DNA of 64,000 nt from Angiostrongylus vasorum (taxonomy: Eukaryota > Nematoda > Chromadorea > Rhabditida > Metastrongylidae): positions 3,743,276 to 3,807,275 of the forward strand of contig JADANN010000461.1 in NCBI GenBank assembly GCA_018806985.1, written 5' to 3'. The notes under the pieces were generated by a model. It worked only from the letters and a program-made list of their open reading frames with translations, was not told the DNA's origin and made no database searches. Shown here one piece after another: positions 46,276 through 58,019 of this stretch. The position numbers and the translations under genes are program-made. Within the stretch, counting starts at the first letter, position 1; every line of letters starts with the position of its first letter.

Positions 46276-46581
46276 ATAGCCTCAAAATCGGGAAATAAAA
46301 GGATTTCTGGATAAGCTATGAAATGGCCATGAAACGCTACTAAATAATCGCCTCTAACAAACAACAAAAAAGCTATACGAAGAGACTGCAGAAACTTCCA
46401 GTATTCCTGAAAGCAGGCTTACACAGTTCACGAAATATATTCGTGCCGCAGTGGGCTTAAGACAATGAGTACTCCTTTCCTGTTGCTTTGAATAAATCCG
46501 GGCGATGCATCATCGAATTCGCTCCTAATTCAGGACGATGAACTTCATATCCAAACCAGTCCCTGTCATGCGACTGCTGCT
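46276..46581. other. No recognised feature
   Basis: Unrecognised spacer. Confidence 0.35.
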
Positions 46582-46589
46582 TAGATTCT

Positions 46590-46975
46590 TATTTGAACTT
46601 GACACTTGAACGGCCCGTCCTCACTGGCTGTGCTGGCCCCAGCATAATCTCAATTTTCGGAGATTTGCTAGTTAAGCCATTGTGGTTTCCTGGAATCCCG
46701 AGGTCAGCCTGGCCAAAGTCTGCCTCAGGTCTTCACCACCACAGGCAGTTGCAGCCCTTGTGGGCCAAAGGGAGATTTGCCACTATGCGACTTTGATACC
46801 AGGACTGTGGTGGATCCTGGTATTGCTTTACTCTTAGCTGGGCTTGCTGATGGAAACGCCGGACTCCTCAGCTTGGGAGACCCTGCCAGTGGGATGAAAC
46901 ACCCTGCTGTATATCGCAGTCCGAACCCAGAAACACCTCCCAGCCACGATGAGGATGTAAAGCGTTTGGAGGACG
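46590..46975 (-). mobile_element. Repeat C with target-site duplication
   Basis: A 386-bp minus copy. TAGATTCT flanks it at 46582-46589 and 46976-46983. Confidence 0.88.
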
Positions 46976-46983
46976 TAGATTCT

Positions 46984-48042
46984 AACTATTCGAAATATCA
47001 TATAAACATATAACTCAGTGCTAAACATAATTAGCACAGTTCGAAGCCTTAAGAAAATACTTTTGGGACCAGAGATGTTCAAATGTGTACATTCTTCCAA
47101 CCCTTGTATAGTTTAATCACCTTGCAGTCATAATACATCTTGCAGAGCCTCACACCATTTAGTAACTTCCAGTGAACCAAACTGGTGCGAAATCTAAATA
47201 AGTGAGCAAGACGCTTCACTTATTTAGAAAATCAACTAAGAGCATCCCGGAATGATTAAGAGCATTGTTTTAGCTCTCAAAATAATTCTTTTCCGCTTTT
47301 ATATTTGGGGCTTAATGTATAACTGCATCTGACTTGTAAAAAATATGTAGGCGCACAAACGGATAGAAATGGGGACCTGCGGTATTTGACGCAAAGCGGC
47401 GATGAATATTGCCTCAGCATCGACATTGTTTCCAATCACTCGTTGCGAAATCGTCTAACATACGAAAGTATTTGGCTGAGATTTCTCATAGTTGTTGTTC
47501 GAAAGTATCCCGCACTTATCACCATACTGACTGCTGCTTTACTAGTACTAACCTTAATACGTCAGAAATGAAATGTGGTAAAAAACGCTAAACACACTAA
47601 GAAACAGGTTGGAGCGACAAGAAGTCAAGTAACGCCGAACCGGCTCCAGTGGGATCATAATGGAATTATGACATCGATCTGTTCCGAATATTCTAAAAAT
47701 GTTTTAAATCTCGTAGTAACAATGATTTAAAAATCTCGAAAAAAAATCCTGCTTCTTACTTTGTTTATCTGTTTGAGTTTCTGTCTACTCTTTTTAGAAT
47801 GTTTCTGCATTTTCTGAGAACTGGAATTTTTCTGAGCTATTCATGATTTGCACGGGATTCCTGCAGATTTCATTGGGTATCACTGCAGTGGTGACGTGGA
47901 AGCACTGTTAAAGCTTGCTAATAGCCGCAATAAGGACACGTAGCCCTACAGCTCGCAGTGATTTTAGGTCTATAACGAAATCACATTCATTCCTTGAAAA
48001 CTAGCCTAACATCTGCTAATGCAATGTTATATTTTAGTGAGA
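46984..48042. other. No recognised feature
   Basis: No supportable gene. Two short overlapping frames at 47386-47591 have no motif. Confidence 0.4.
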
Positions 48043-48249
48043 ATGTTGACAAATAATGTACTAAAACAGACCTTACTGCTGCTTGTTGTTACAACTTCAC
48101 TGGAGTCATCCGTAGAGCAGCACACGTCGGCGACGATTTCGACTCCTTTAAAAAACAAGCAATCACCTAGTGCAGATGATTATTCGTTAATTTTGCAGAA
48201 ACAAAAGTCACCTTGGATTTTTCGCAGTCTTTTGAAACATCGTTTTTAG
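48043..48249 (+). CDS. Possible small secreted peptide, unknown
   Basis: A 68-codon frame starts MLTNNVLKQTLLLLVV, a plausible signal peptide, and ends HRF-stop. The ATG is five bases after ATATTTTAG, which would suit a trans-splice (spliced-leader) acceptor. The frame also opens upstream at 48019, but that start lies before the acceptor. The mature part is polar, Ser/Gln/Lys-rich, without cysteines, and has no recognised domain. The ORF is short, so chance is a real alternative. Confidence 0.25.
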   Translation: MLTNNVLKQTLLLLVVTTSLESSVEQHTSATISTPLKNKQSPSADDYSLILQKQKSPWIFRSLLKHRF

Positions 48250-48550
48250 AGTGGATAAACGTGATGATGAGAGGCGAACTGGGTTTGGCTGTTCTCGCTT
48301 CAGTCATCTAGAATATCTGCTTATAAGATTCAACTTCAGTGATTGGTCACTAACCACAGCGAACAAACGTTACTTCACGTTCTGAAGCGTTGAACATCGC
48401 AAATCAGACGAAACCATACTTACGTGGCTACAATTCATACACGAATACACCAATCTGTGCCTGATGTCAGCTGAGATTATATCAATTAAATGGATTTTAA
48501 ACAACGAGGAGAAGAACCACTAGAATGGATACCTATACTAGCCAAATAAC
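48250..48550. other. No recognised feature
   Basis: Unrecognised spacer. Confidence 0.35.
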
Positions 48551-48563
48551 TATTTAAGGATAA

Positions 48564-48848
48564 ATAAGAATAAAAAAGTATAAAGCCCTCGGCGTTGATC
48601 AATCCCTGAGGGATGCGCCATGTATTCGACTTCATTAAGTATCGTTGGAGGTGACTGAATGCATATCTGGAGTTTACAATGACTAACTGTGACCCATCGA
48701 TGTATCGAGCCAGTGCCACTATCCTCGCAGACAAGTCTGATACCAATTTGCCGACCCTGGAGGGATAGAAGGCTTGGTGAGCCTGGGATGCGGGGATCGA
48801 TCCAGTGTGTATTGCAAGGTGCCACCTACCACTGCGCCACACGCTCCT
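48564..48848 (-). repeat. SINE-A with 13-base target-site duplication
   Basis: Full-length minus copy. TATTTAAGGATAA occurs at 48551-48563 and 48849-48861. Confidence 0.93.
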
Positions 48849-48861
48849 TATTTAAGGATAA

Positions 48862-49235
48862 GAAGATGTAATCATAGGTTTGTTTTAAGGTAATGCTGAG
48901 CCCACTGTGTGAAGTATGCAGTTGTCTGCTTGGAAATAACATCGCTCGTCAGTTCCGATGATGAAGCCGACTAAGAAAGTTATAAGAAAGCCGACTGAAA
49001 TGGATACTCGGCATTCCTGCTTCCATTATTGATATTTGCTCTGATTGAGCAATTAACGACAGATATGGTATGTTACTATACTTCCATAGGGGCCATAACA
49101 ACAAAATAGTTTGCACTATATCCCTATAGAAGATCTCCAATACTTAAAGAAACTGTAGATACTATCCGAAGGCGTACATTCGTACCGACTTTCTCTTTCG
49201 TACTTTTTATAACTGTGATCTACTTTTTTCACGAA
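48862..49235. other. No recognised feature
   Basis: Unrecognised spacer. Confidence 0.4.
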
Positions 49236-49520
49236 AACGCGCTTGCAGCGCAGTGATCAGAGGTGCCCTGGAATAGATCTGCGTTCGATCCCGTGACCCA
49301 GACTCACTAAGTCTTCCATCTCTCCGGATTCGACAAATTGGTACGCCACCTGTTTAAGAGAATAGTAACACTGGCTCGAATCCGTAGGGCACCGCGAGTT
49401 ATTGTAAAAAGCCAGATATGCACTTAGTCATCTCTAACGGTGCTTGGTGAAGTCGAATGCATGCTACATCACCTTGGGAATGACCATCTCCGAGGATCTT
49501 ATCCTTTATCGCTTATGCTT
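49236..49520 (+). repeat. SINE-A copy with canonical B box
   Basis: The head TTGCAGCGCAGTGATCAG and the B box GCGTTCGATCCCG (GWTCRANNC satisfied) are the most tRNA-like in this family. The body is more diverged; the tail is CTTATCCTTTATCGC. Confidence 0.82.
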
Positions 49521-49885
49521 TTGAACGTGATATAGATTACAGATAACTAGCTGACAAAATTTATCGGATAACCCTATCACCAATGCTGCCTAATAACATG
49601 GGTGAAATGATTTGAAAACAACTGCAATGGATGGATAGTAGGTGATAGACTGTAGGGTCGACAGTAGTGCAGATCTAAACGTTCGCGATAAATGGTTTAG
49701 AGAGATTAAATGCGTACCAGATAGAGAACTAGAGTAGTTTAAATGCGGACCGAAAATTTGTTCTAAAACTGAGGTGGACTCAAGGACGGATTCCGTCGGT
49801 GATGAGCCGGACATACCGGAGTAGATACGCATGTGGTTTGCATCCTGTATGTCGAGGTGACCAAAAAACCTATAATGAATTGAAT
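49521..49885. other. No recognised feature
   Basis: A minus-strand 112-codon frame covers this and part of the SINE-B. No motif supports it as a gene. Confidence 0.35.
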
Positions 49886-50526
49886 AGAACAACAATGACG
49901 CTGAGATATTTGCAAAAGCCCAGACCACAGGTGTCTGCAGTGGGGAACGAACGTGCTCTTAGCCTTTTCGGAGTCCATCGCGTTCACCACCACACCATCG
50001 GAGCATTCGTTTCGCCTGTCTCTCGGCTAGTTCTATCGATAAGTGTCTGTCTGCCGATTCTATTAGAACTAGCTCAGAAAAAAGGCGAAATGAAGGACCT
50101 GCATGGTGTGGTGGTGAACGCGTTAGCCCCCGGAAAGGGTAACAGTGCTTTCGTTCCCCACCGTAAACACCTGCGGTCCCGGGAGTTATGCAAATATCTC
50201 AGCATTATTGTGGTTGTATCACACATAATAACTTGTCGTGAAAAGTTGTAATAGTCAGTAAATAAAAAAAGTCACTATTGTGATTTTGACTACAGCCTCA
50301 GCTTAACTGGGTTCATTGCTGACTTAGGCTCTCCAGATCAATCCCGTTGATGGGTGATTGCTGATGTACCCGATCGATGGAACTAGCTGAGAGACAGGCG
50401 AAACGAAGGACCCGCATAATGTGGTGGTGAACGCGTTAGCCTCCGAAAACGGTAACAGCGCGTTCGTTCCTCACCGTAGACACCTGTGGTGCGGAGTTTT
50501 GCAAATATCTCAGCATCATTGTGGTT
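49886..50526. repeat. SINE-B cluster: minus then two tandem plus units
   Basis: A minus unit (49886-50040) is followed by a plus unit (50068-50270) and a second plus unit (50271-50526) in direct tandem. A SINE-A follows with no spacer. Confidence 0.87.
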
Positions 50527-50796
50527 AAAGAGGATAGAGCTCTCGGTGTTGAACAATCCCTATAGGATGCGCAATGCATTCAACTTCATTAGGTATCGTT
50601 GGAGGTGGATGAATGCATATCTGGCCTTTACAATGAGTCGCGGTGCCCTACCGATATATCGAGGCAGTGCTGCTATCCTCCAAGACAAGTCCGGTACCAA
50701 TTTGCCGCCTTGGGAGGGGATGGAAAGCTTAGGCAAGGGGATCGATTCGACGTGTGTTTCGCAGTGGCGCCTCCAACCACTGCGCCACACGCTCCC
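50527..50796 (-). repeat. SINE-A abutting SINE-B
   Basis: Minus copy starting AGAGGATAGAGCTCTCGGTG. Its head on the minus strand is GCGTGTGGCGCAGTGGTTGG. Confidence 0.92.
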
Positions 50797-51017
50797 ATTC
50801 ACTGTATCATTAGTATCCACGTCTGCCATTGTGGTTAATGACTGTTTATTTCTAAAAATCCTCCAACTTTGTTAAAACTGAAAGTGGGCGCCGCCATAAA
50901 TGTGTGAATGAAAGATTCTTTCATTGACATAAAGTGCTAACATATACAGTATCCATTCTTCGGGGTTAGCGGAACAAAAAACATTCATTTCTGAAGTTCT
51001 TATCGGTAAACACATAT

Positions 51018-51400
51018 TATATGGGGATAGCACAGTGGTAGCGATACTAATCATTACGAGCACTGTGCTGGTTCCATCTCACCCCAGGCTCATCAAGTCA
51101 GTCATCACTCCCCGGTCGGGACAGTGTTACACGACTTGTCCGGGGAAAAAAATCACCTCCTGCAGCTTGGTTGGAAACACTCCAGCCCGGCTATCTCACG
51201 ACTCCAGGGAGAATCGACTCGACAAGCATTCCAATTCACTCAAGATGAAACGAGAATCCTCAAGCAGCACACGAAGCCAGATATAGAAAACTGGAAGACC
51301 TGCGTGGATGACAAATGCGAGGAAACAAATCGAATGTGAGAACTTCTGGGATTAGTACACAGGACGTGAAGATGGGTCGTATGAAAAACACATGGTAGCT
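51018..51400 (+). repeat. SINE-D, near-complete plus copy
   Basis: Head GGGGATAGCACAGTGGTAGC (A box TAGCACAGTGG) and B-box region GGTTCCATCTC. The body runs through GGAGAATCGACTCGACAAGC and CAAGCAGCACACGAAG to ATGCGAGGAAACAAATCG. The frames at 51035 and 51124 lie inside it. Confidence 0.82.
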
Positions 51401-51995
51401 TGTCTTAGTTTAGGAGGTTTTCTGTTAGGAGCGAGCCTTGGATCTATATTCCACGTGGTTCCCTGGAATTGGTTGTTGGTTTTTGATCAGACTGATGCGC
51501 AGCACGCTGCGTACATACGCTGTACACCTCAATAGACATAGTCTTCATTCATTCCTAAATCCACCTATAGTTCGATATATGAGATCTCTTTTTCGTATAT
51601 GTTACCACCCAGATTGCCGCACAATATTCCAAAACCAGAACCAGCGGTTGACCGCGTAGCAAGCAAGATATGTAAACGTGTTCGTTGATACGCAAATATG
51701 TTTAAAAAAGAAAGGATAAAGAGTAACGCATAAAAGAGAACGAGTGAAACATGAAATAGAGGATGGACGACCAATCACAAAAGGCGAAGCATATCGAGTG
51801 AAATCTGTTCACGGATGTGACATAGCCGATGAAACGAAAGGATAGATAGCACATTGGCGTGAAGGAAAAACTTGCCGATATAATTAGTTACAAATACAAG
51901 CATGAAATGATTAAGAGAAACATGTGTTCTCGCATCCAGTGGTGGATTATAGGAGACAAATATCTCGTAAATCGACGTCACGAAGTGAAATGAAT
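51401..51995. other. No recognised feature
   Basis: No gene or repeat recognised. Confidence 0.4.
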
Positions 51996-52006
51996 GTCGA
52001 ACAATG

Positions 52007-52307
52007 CTAAAAAGGATAAAAGATGAAGCTCTCGGCGTTGATGAATCTATGAGGGATGCGCCATGCATTAGACTTCATTAAGCATCGTTGGAGGTGATTG
52101 AACGCATATCTGGCCTTTACAATGACTCGCTGTGGCTGACCGATGTATCGAGCCAGTGCTGCTAACCTCCCAGATAAGTCTGGTACCAATTTACTCACCC
52201 CGGAGGGAAGAAAGGCCTGGTGAGCCATGGGCGCGGGGATCGATTCTACGTATGTGTCGCAGTGGCGCCTCCAGCCGCTGTGCCACACACGTGGAATCAA
52301 TACCGAA
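52007..52307 (-). repeat. SINE-A with 11-base target-site duplication
   Basis: Full-length minus copy. GTCGAACAATG occurs at 51996-52006 and 52308-52318. Confidence 0.93.
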
Positions 52308-52318
52308 GTCGAACAATG

Positions 52319-53024
52319 GTAAGCTCATTTAATTCGTCACATAACAATTCAACGTTTTCACGTAGTTTGTTTTATGAAGCAGACTGAGGTGTCACAGGGG
52401 CGGTACATCCATGCAGTTTTTGCTTTAGTAAAGCAAAATACAGCATTCATTTCACAATGAGGAACTGAGCCATTGCTTTTTTTCGTTTCAAAATCACTGA
52501 ATCGACCGGATGGAAAAAAAGTTTCACGGCCAGCTAACAAATGACAAAACAACTGGATCTCTTAATGTGGTTTAATATAATGTTCTTTTCTAAATCTTGT
52601 GTGCTGAATTTAGAATGGTGAAGAATAATTCCAAGTCTTTGCAGCTGCAACACCATTGCGATGCATGTAGAGGTGTTTAGTTTATTGATAAGCACTCATC
52701 TTTGGCATCATATCTACTTCACTGTGGCAAAGAGTAATCCAGGATGTCAAGCCGACGACGATGTGCTGTTAGAGTTTATTCACCGATAGAAACATTCAAC
52801 TAAAACGGTGTGCAGCACTGTCATCATGGAAAAAAACAATAGTGTAGTATATCACGGCCTTCCACCGAGAAAGCTAATCGCCAAAGACATACTTACCTCC
52901 AGTTTCTTCAAAGATTGCCTTACTGAGAACGCGAAAAGGTCCGATCACACGACTGCTGGTATTTTGCAAAATAGTGTCAAAACCAACCAACAAGAATTAC
53001 AGTTTCTCCATTTTTGACTTATTA
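52319..53024. other. No recognised feature
   Basis: No gene or repeat recognised. The plus frame at 52808-53017 has no supportable motif. Confidence 0.4.
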
Positions 53025-53845
53025 TTTACTGCCTACTCTTTTTTAGCGGCAGGGTATGCGTTGCGAAATATAACTTTAGTGATGCTGAGATATTTGCAAA
53101 ACTCTGGACCGCAGGTGCCTATGGTGGGGAAAGAACGCGCTATTGTCCTTTCCGGGGAGTAGCGCGCTCACCACCACACCATGCGGGTCCTTCGTTTCGC
53201 CTGTCTCTCAGCTAGTTAAAGTTATATTTCGCAATATATACCCTGCCGCTAAAAAAGTAGGCAGTAAATAACAAGTCAATGTTGTGATTATAACTGCAGC
53301 CTCAGCTTAACTGGGTTCGTTGCCGATTTGGGCCCCCCAGATCAATCCCGCTGACGGGTGATTGCTGATGGCAAAAGATCAATAGAACTAGCTGAGAGAC
53401 AGGCGAAACGAAGGACCCGCATGGTGTGGTGGTGAGCGCGCTACTCCCCGGAAAGGACAATAGCGCGTTCGTTCCCCACCATAGGCATCTGCGGTCCAGA
53501 GTTCTGCAAATATCTCAGCATCACTAAAGTTATATTTCGCAACGCATACCCTGCCGCTAAAAAGAGTAGGCAGTAAATAATAAGTCAAAATTGTGATTAT
53601 AACTGCAGCCTCAGCTTAACTGGGTTCGTTGCCGATTTGGGCCCCCCAGATCAATCCCGCTGACGGGTGATTGCTGATGGCAAAAGATCAATAGAACTAG
53701 CTGAGAGACAGGCGAAACGAAGGACCCGCATGGTGTGGTGGTGAGCGCGCTACTCCCCGGAAAGGACAATAGCGCGTTCGTTCCCCACCATAGGCACCTG
53801 CGGTCCAGAGTTTTGCAAATATCTCAACATCACTAAAGTTATAGT
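53025..53845. repeat. SINE-B cluster with near-identical 309-bp tandem units
   Basis: A minus unit (53025-53216) joins at CAGCTAGTT/AAAGTTATATTTCG to a plus-strand tail. Two plus units follow (53275-53583 and 53584-53845), the repeat period being 309 bp. The tandem units are almost identical, so the duplication is recent. It lies about 300 bases before CAP copy 2. Confidence 0.9.
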
Positions 53846-54110
53846 TTCTCCGTTATGCATTTTCGTTAAGAAGGACCACTGAAATGTTCCGTAATATTTC
53901 AGAACTACTTTAAAGTGGCTTTTAATGACTCATACGTCTCGACCTCAAGTTCTTTTAGGAATCAGCGCTTGCGTTCTGATATCCAAATAGATGACTGGTT
54001 TTCACTGTGACATGACAATGGTGCTCAATTTGAGATAGTTTAGCCAATTCAGAGCAGAAAATCGATAGCGTTGAGCTCAAAAACCTATAAAAAAATATCG
54101 TAAAAGCTCG

Positions 54111-54118
54111 TATAAAAG
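54111..54118 (+). promoter_or_regulatory. TATA element of CAP copy 2
   Basis: TATAAAAG, 37 bases before the ATG, in the context GCTCGTATAAAAG shared with copy 1. With transcription starting about 30 bases downstream, the leader would be very short. Confidence 0.55.
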
Positions 54119-54147
54119 CGGGCCATTACAAAGAAAAAAAACATCCG

Positions 54148-55645
54148 ATGACGATGTGCACCTACGCTACTGTTCTTGTTCTCGCTGCGGTATGTTTAAC
54201 AGTGTTTTTTGTATGGCAACGGTGCCTAAGTGTTAAATCAAAGAGTTCCATTTTTGTCGTTTCAGGGACTCATTTTTTACTAACTCACAGGAGGATTATG
54301 ACCTTTATATACCAGGTGGCGTTTCTTTTTTCCTGTTCATTGATTCCACAACTCCCATCCGTAACTCAGCTTTCGTAACACTTTCGTTTCTAGATATAGA
54401 AGAATGCAGTAATAAAAAGCAACATGGAGGAACAGATAAGATATATAGTTGTAACACGACACAACTTCGAAAGGTCCGTTCGGCTATCCGCCATCATTTT
54501 CTAGGAAAATGATTAGGATCACACATGGCTGCTAAAAGCTAATGAAAGTTTCTGTTTTAAAGAATTCATCTCGCGAATGGATTGCAGAAAAATGGCAATA
54601 CAAGTACAGGAGGAAATTTTCCGAATGCTAGTGACATGAGCCTTCTGGTGACTAATAGCCCTTACGACGAAAATATATCTCCCATACCTATCTCACTTTA
54701 TTTTGCTTCGGTTTTTCTTAGGAATACAGCTGCGAATTAGAGGAATCTGCTTCTAACATCTCCCAGATGTGTAACAATGGAAGCGAACCTAACTTCGCCT
54801 ATGTCGGCAGCAACAATGCCAGTTACGACTTATCAGGCGGCAAAACGACTTTGGATTTCTTACTCTCCATAGATGAAGTAAGTGAAAGTGAAAGCTTTCC
54901 TTTGATCTCTTCTTTAAAAAAATTAATAAGCGAGAAAGACTGGAAAAAACAGCTGTCGAAAGAATTTCTAGATTTACTCCGTTTTGAAACCATGTGCAGA
55001 AATAATTACTGGTTGGTCGAATCCGCAAATAGCCATAGGGCAGTTAGTTCTGCACTTTTTAGATGATTGTTCAATGGTTTAACACATCAACACAGACCAA
55101 TCCACTGGTCAACCTCCCACACCGACCGAAAAAGATAGTGCAATGATCCCGTTCCTTCAGGTTGGTGGTGATCTTACTTTAAAAGGAGACCCCAGAATAG
55201 ACGACAATAGATGTCGTCTACCTCTGTTACGAGTGAGAATCGATCTATCACCAAAACAGTGACGAAAACTACATGCTGCCACATTGTTCTTAGGTGGATA
55301 AACGAGACTTTATATCAGTTAACCATACTGTTCAGTAGTTGTAAACGAAAATATTGGCGTGGATACTTGAACAGCATCTTTTAGATGGCAAATGCTAACA
55401 CAACAAAAGTAGGATGCGCCTATAGCTTATGTAAATCCTCTGGTTCTTCACCTTTCGCGCTATTTGTTTGTAGCTATGGATTACCGTAAGTCATTCAAGT
55501 GTATATGGCTTTTAACTGAGCTGCATACCTATGCAATTTTAGGCATATTCATATTAACGTTTCAATCTACAAGCCTGGCCCACCGTGCGGCACATGCAAG
55601 GACAGTTGCGTCTACAAGAGTCTCTGCAACAGAACTTCAGACTGA
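54148..55645 (+). pseudogene. CAP-domain (SCP/TAPS, ASP/VAL-like) gene, better-preserved copy with two apparent frameshifts
   Basis: The start MTMCTYATVLVLAAVCLTVF is signal-peptide-like. Exon 2 is 54394-54473 (IEECSN, then HNFER, the conserved HN..R of CAP helix 1), exon 3 is 54563-54647 (LANGLQKNGNTSTGGNFP), and exon 4 is 54722-54877 (YSCELEESASNISQ). Exon 5 is 55063 to about 55161 (VQWFN...MIPFLQ), exon 6 is 55385-55485 (NANTTKVGCAYSLC), and exon 7 is 55543-55645 (YKPGPPCGTCKDSC, LCNRTSD, stop). Acceptors are TTTCTAG or TTTTTAG; donors are GTAAGT after exons 4 and 6 and weaker elsewhere. The end of exon 1 is not resolved. Frame is lost once in an A-run of exon 2 and once in exon 5 after VNL. 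These could be mutations or assembly errors. The CAP GH..Q histidine is replaced. Confidence 0.75.
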
Positions 55646-56454
55646 GTTCAACTTTTGATTAACACGTCTCCTTCTTCCTTCTGAGTATTTAGCTGGATGG
55701 ATTTATTTTTTTGGAAAAAAAAGCTTTAGTCATAAGAAGGCTTCGCTATCCCTCCAATAGTTTATCGACATTGCTGCATTCAGAGAAGGCGTTTTAAGAA
55801 GAGTGTAAGCGACGAGGTTCGAACCAGATTTCTGTAACTGCCGAAAACTACCGTCGCTCTTTTTCTCCATTCTTTAAAAATAGTTGGTGCTCGAGAAAAA
55901 AAATAGAAATCTTGGAGATATCTGCAAAAAAGCAATTCTAACAGTTTTACAAGGACAAGAGCAGCTGAGACTCTTATTCGACTTGGAATCCGATGTCACA
56001 AAGATTTGAGATCAGGAAAATCCGAATTCGACCTTTTGTCTATTTGTGGTCAAACAATATATTAAAAATAGATAGTGGGCACTGGCTCTTGGTGTTTGAT
56101 ATTTGAGAGTCAATACATAACCAAGAAAATGCTTTGGAGCATGGCACATTACGAATCCGAACCAAAGCGAATACGGTATTGTGAATTATCGACGCGGATA
56201 ATCGACCCTATAAAGGATGCTCAGAAAACTAAACTTTAGCTGAGAAGAAGTTTTGTAACAACTTCGTATTATCTTGATATAAATGGAAGCAACTCGAGGT
56301 CATGCATAATAATTAGCTCTGAAATGGAGCTTCGTTGCACTTGGATCCATGAGAAATCTCTAACAATGAATACTCATAACACTGAAATATAACCTTTAGC
56401 GAAAAAACCAATACTTTACTAGGTTTATTTTTTTGTTTTGCACAACCCGTCTTT
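55646..56454. other. No recognised feature
   Basis: A GAGGTTCGAACCAG near 55815 resembles an isolated SINE-D B box. Nothing else recognised. Confidence 0.4.
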
Positions 56455-56800
56455 CACATCTGCTGTGCGGATGCCAGCACTTCTCACATTCGATTCGTTT
56501 CTTCGCACTAGTCATCCACTAAAGTCTTCGAGCTTTAACGTGTGGCCTTTGCTACTGCTTAAGGATTTCCACTTTATCTTCAATGTCATAGAACGCTGGC
56601 CGAGTCGATTCCCTCTGGAGTGCTGAGATAGCCGCGCTGGATCGTTACCTACTGGGCTGCAAAGAGTGATTTTTTTCCCAACAAGTCCGTTACCAATTTC
56701 CAGGCCCCTGTGGATGAGAGGCTTGGTGAGCCCGAAGCGAGGTCGAACCAGTACAGACTCTTGATGACCGATGTCACTAGTACTGTACTATGCGCACAAT
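56455..56800 (-). repeat. SINE-D copy
   Basis: Minus copy: GCATTCGATTCGTTTCTTCGC-like 3' end, GGCCGAGTCGATTCCCTC, and B box GGTTCGACCTC (minus) near 56740-56752. Confidence 0.75.
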
Positions 56801-56859
56801 ATTAAATTTCTCAAAACCCGCCTTTTGTAAGCAACTTTTTATTTCAAGCAAAAATAAAC

Positions 56860-57530
56860 AACACAACGGTGCTGAGATACTCGTTGTGCCTGTAATTCAC
56901 ATCATATCCTGCCGAGAAAAACTGTAGTAGGTGGAAAATAAAAAGGATAACATTGTGACTTCGACTGCAACCTCAGTTTAACTGTGTTCAATGCCGATTT
57001 GTATTCCCCACCGTGCCGAGGGTGATTACTGATGGCATCGCTAGGTAGAGAACTAGCTGAGAGAAAAGCAGAGCAAGAGTCTGTGTGGCGCAGAGTGTGG
57101 GACGCGAGCCCACGGAAAGTGAAATCGTGGTTCCATATATCCCGAGGTCCTAGTTTCGAGAATATCTCGGCATCGTTGTGGTTATTCACCTCATATCCTG
57201 CATTGGAAAGACTACAGTTGGTAGAAAACAAAAAGTTTAACACTACGCAGTTCCTTTTAATTTACTGCCTATTCTTTTTTCATGGCAGAGTATGATGTGA
57301 AATATAACCGCAATGATGCAGACATATTTGTATAACTCCAGAGCACAGGTGTCTAAGGTGGAGAAAAGACGCTCTTTTACCTTTTGCGGGGGATCACGCG
57401 TTCACCATTACACCATGCGCGCCTTTCGCATCGTCATTCTCTCAATTTGTTTTCTATCCTCTCGTGCCATCAGCAATCACCTGTCAACGGGATTGATCTG
57501 GGACCAATGCCAATTTGTGTTCCCTAGAGA
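56860..57530. repeat. SINE-B inverted pair
   Basis: A plus unit (about 56905-57240, A-box-like TGGCGCAGAGTG) is followed by a minus unit (57262-57530). TTTACTGCCTATTCTTTTTT lies at the junction. The plus-strand tail that should follow the minus unit reappears at 57946-58010, beyond a repeat C. Confidence 0.8.
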
Positions 57531-57564
57531 GAGAGCGAGAGAGTGCTGGTTATCTTACCTTCGA

Positions 57565-57945
57565 TTTACCGCCTCATCGTGGCTGAAAGGTTTCCATGGG
57601 TGTCGGAATGCGATGTACAAGAGAGGGATTCATTCCCACGGCAGGGTCTCCTAAGCTGATAAAAGTCCGGCGTTTTCATTAAGAAGCCTAGCTAAGAGTA
57701 AACCAATAGCAATACCAGTATCCACCACCGTCCTGGTATCAAAGTAGTCGCGTGGGGGAAAAATCTCCCTCTGTTCGACCAGGGCGACGACTGCTTGTGG
57801 TGTTAACGACCTGGAGCAGACTTTGGACAGGCTGACCTCGGAACTCCAGGCAACCACAGTAACTAGACCAGCAAAACTCCGAAAAAAAGAGAAATTATGC
57901 TGCGACACGCGCAACCATTGGAGGCGGGCCATCCCAGTGTCCAAG
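57565..57945 (+). mobile_element. Repeat C inserted in a SINE-B composite
   Basis: Plus copy from CGATTTACCGCCTCATCGTG to GGGCCATCC..CCAAGTA, with a small ATAGCA insertion. It separates a SINE-B minus unit from its plus-strand tail (57946-58010). A GAGAGAGAGCGAGAGAG tract lies at its left edge. Confidence 0.82.
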
Positions 57946-58019
57946 TATTGTGGTTATAGTTTACATCGTACCTTGCCACGAAAAGGAATAGGCAGTAAAC
58001 AAAAAATGGTTACATAGTT

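Noticed and set aside
49236..49330. Possible functional tRNA gene (good A and B boxes)
   Set aside because: No acceptor or anticodon stem pairing could be drawn, and the sequence continues into the SINE-A body.
54767..55066. Continuous 99-codon frame across exon 4 and the next intron of CAP copy 2
   Set aside because: The paralogue and the GTAAGT donor at 54878 show that the frame runs into an intron; the start codon is internal to an exon.
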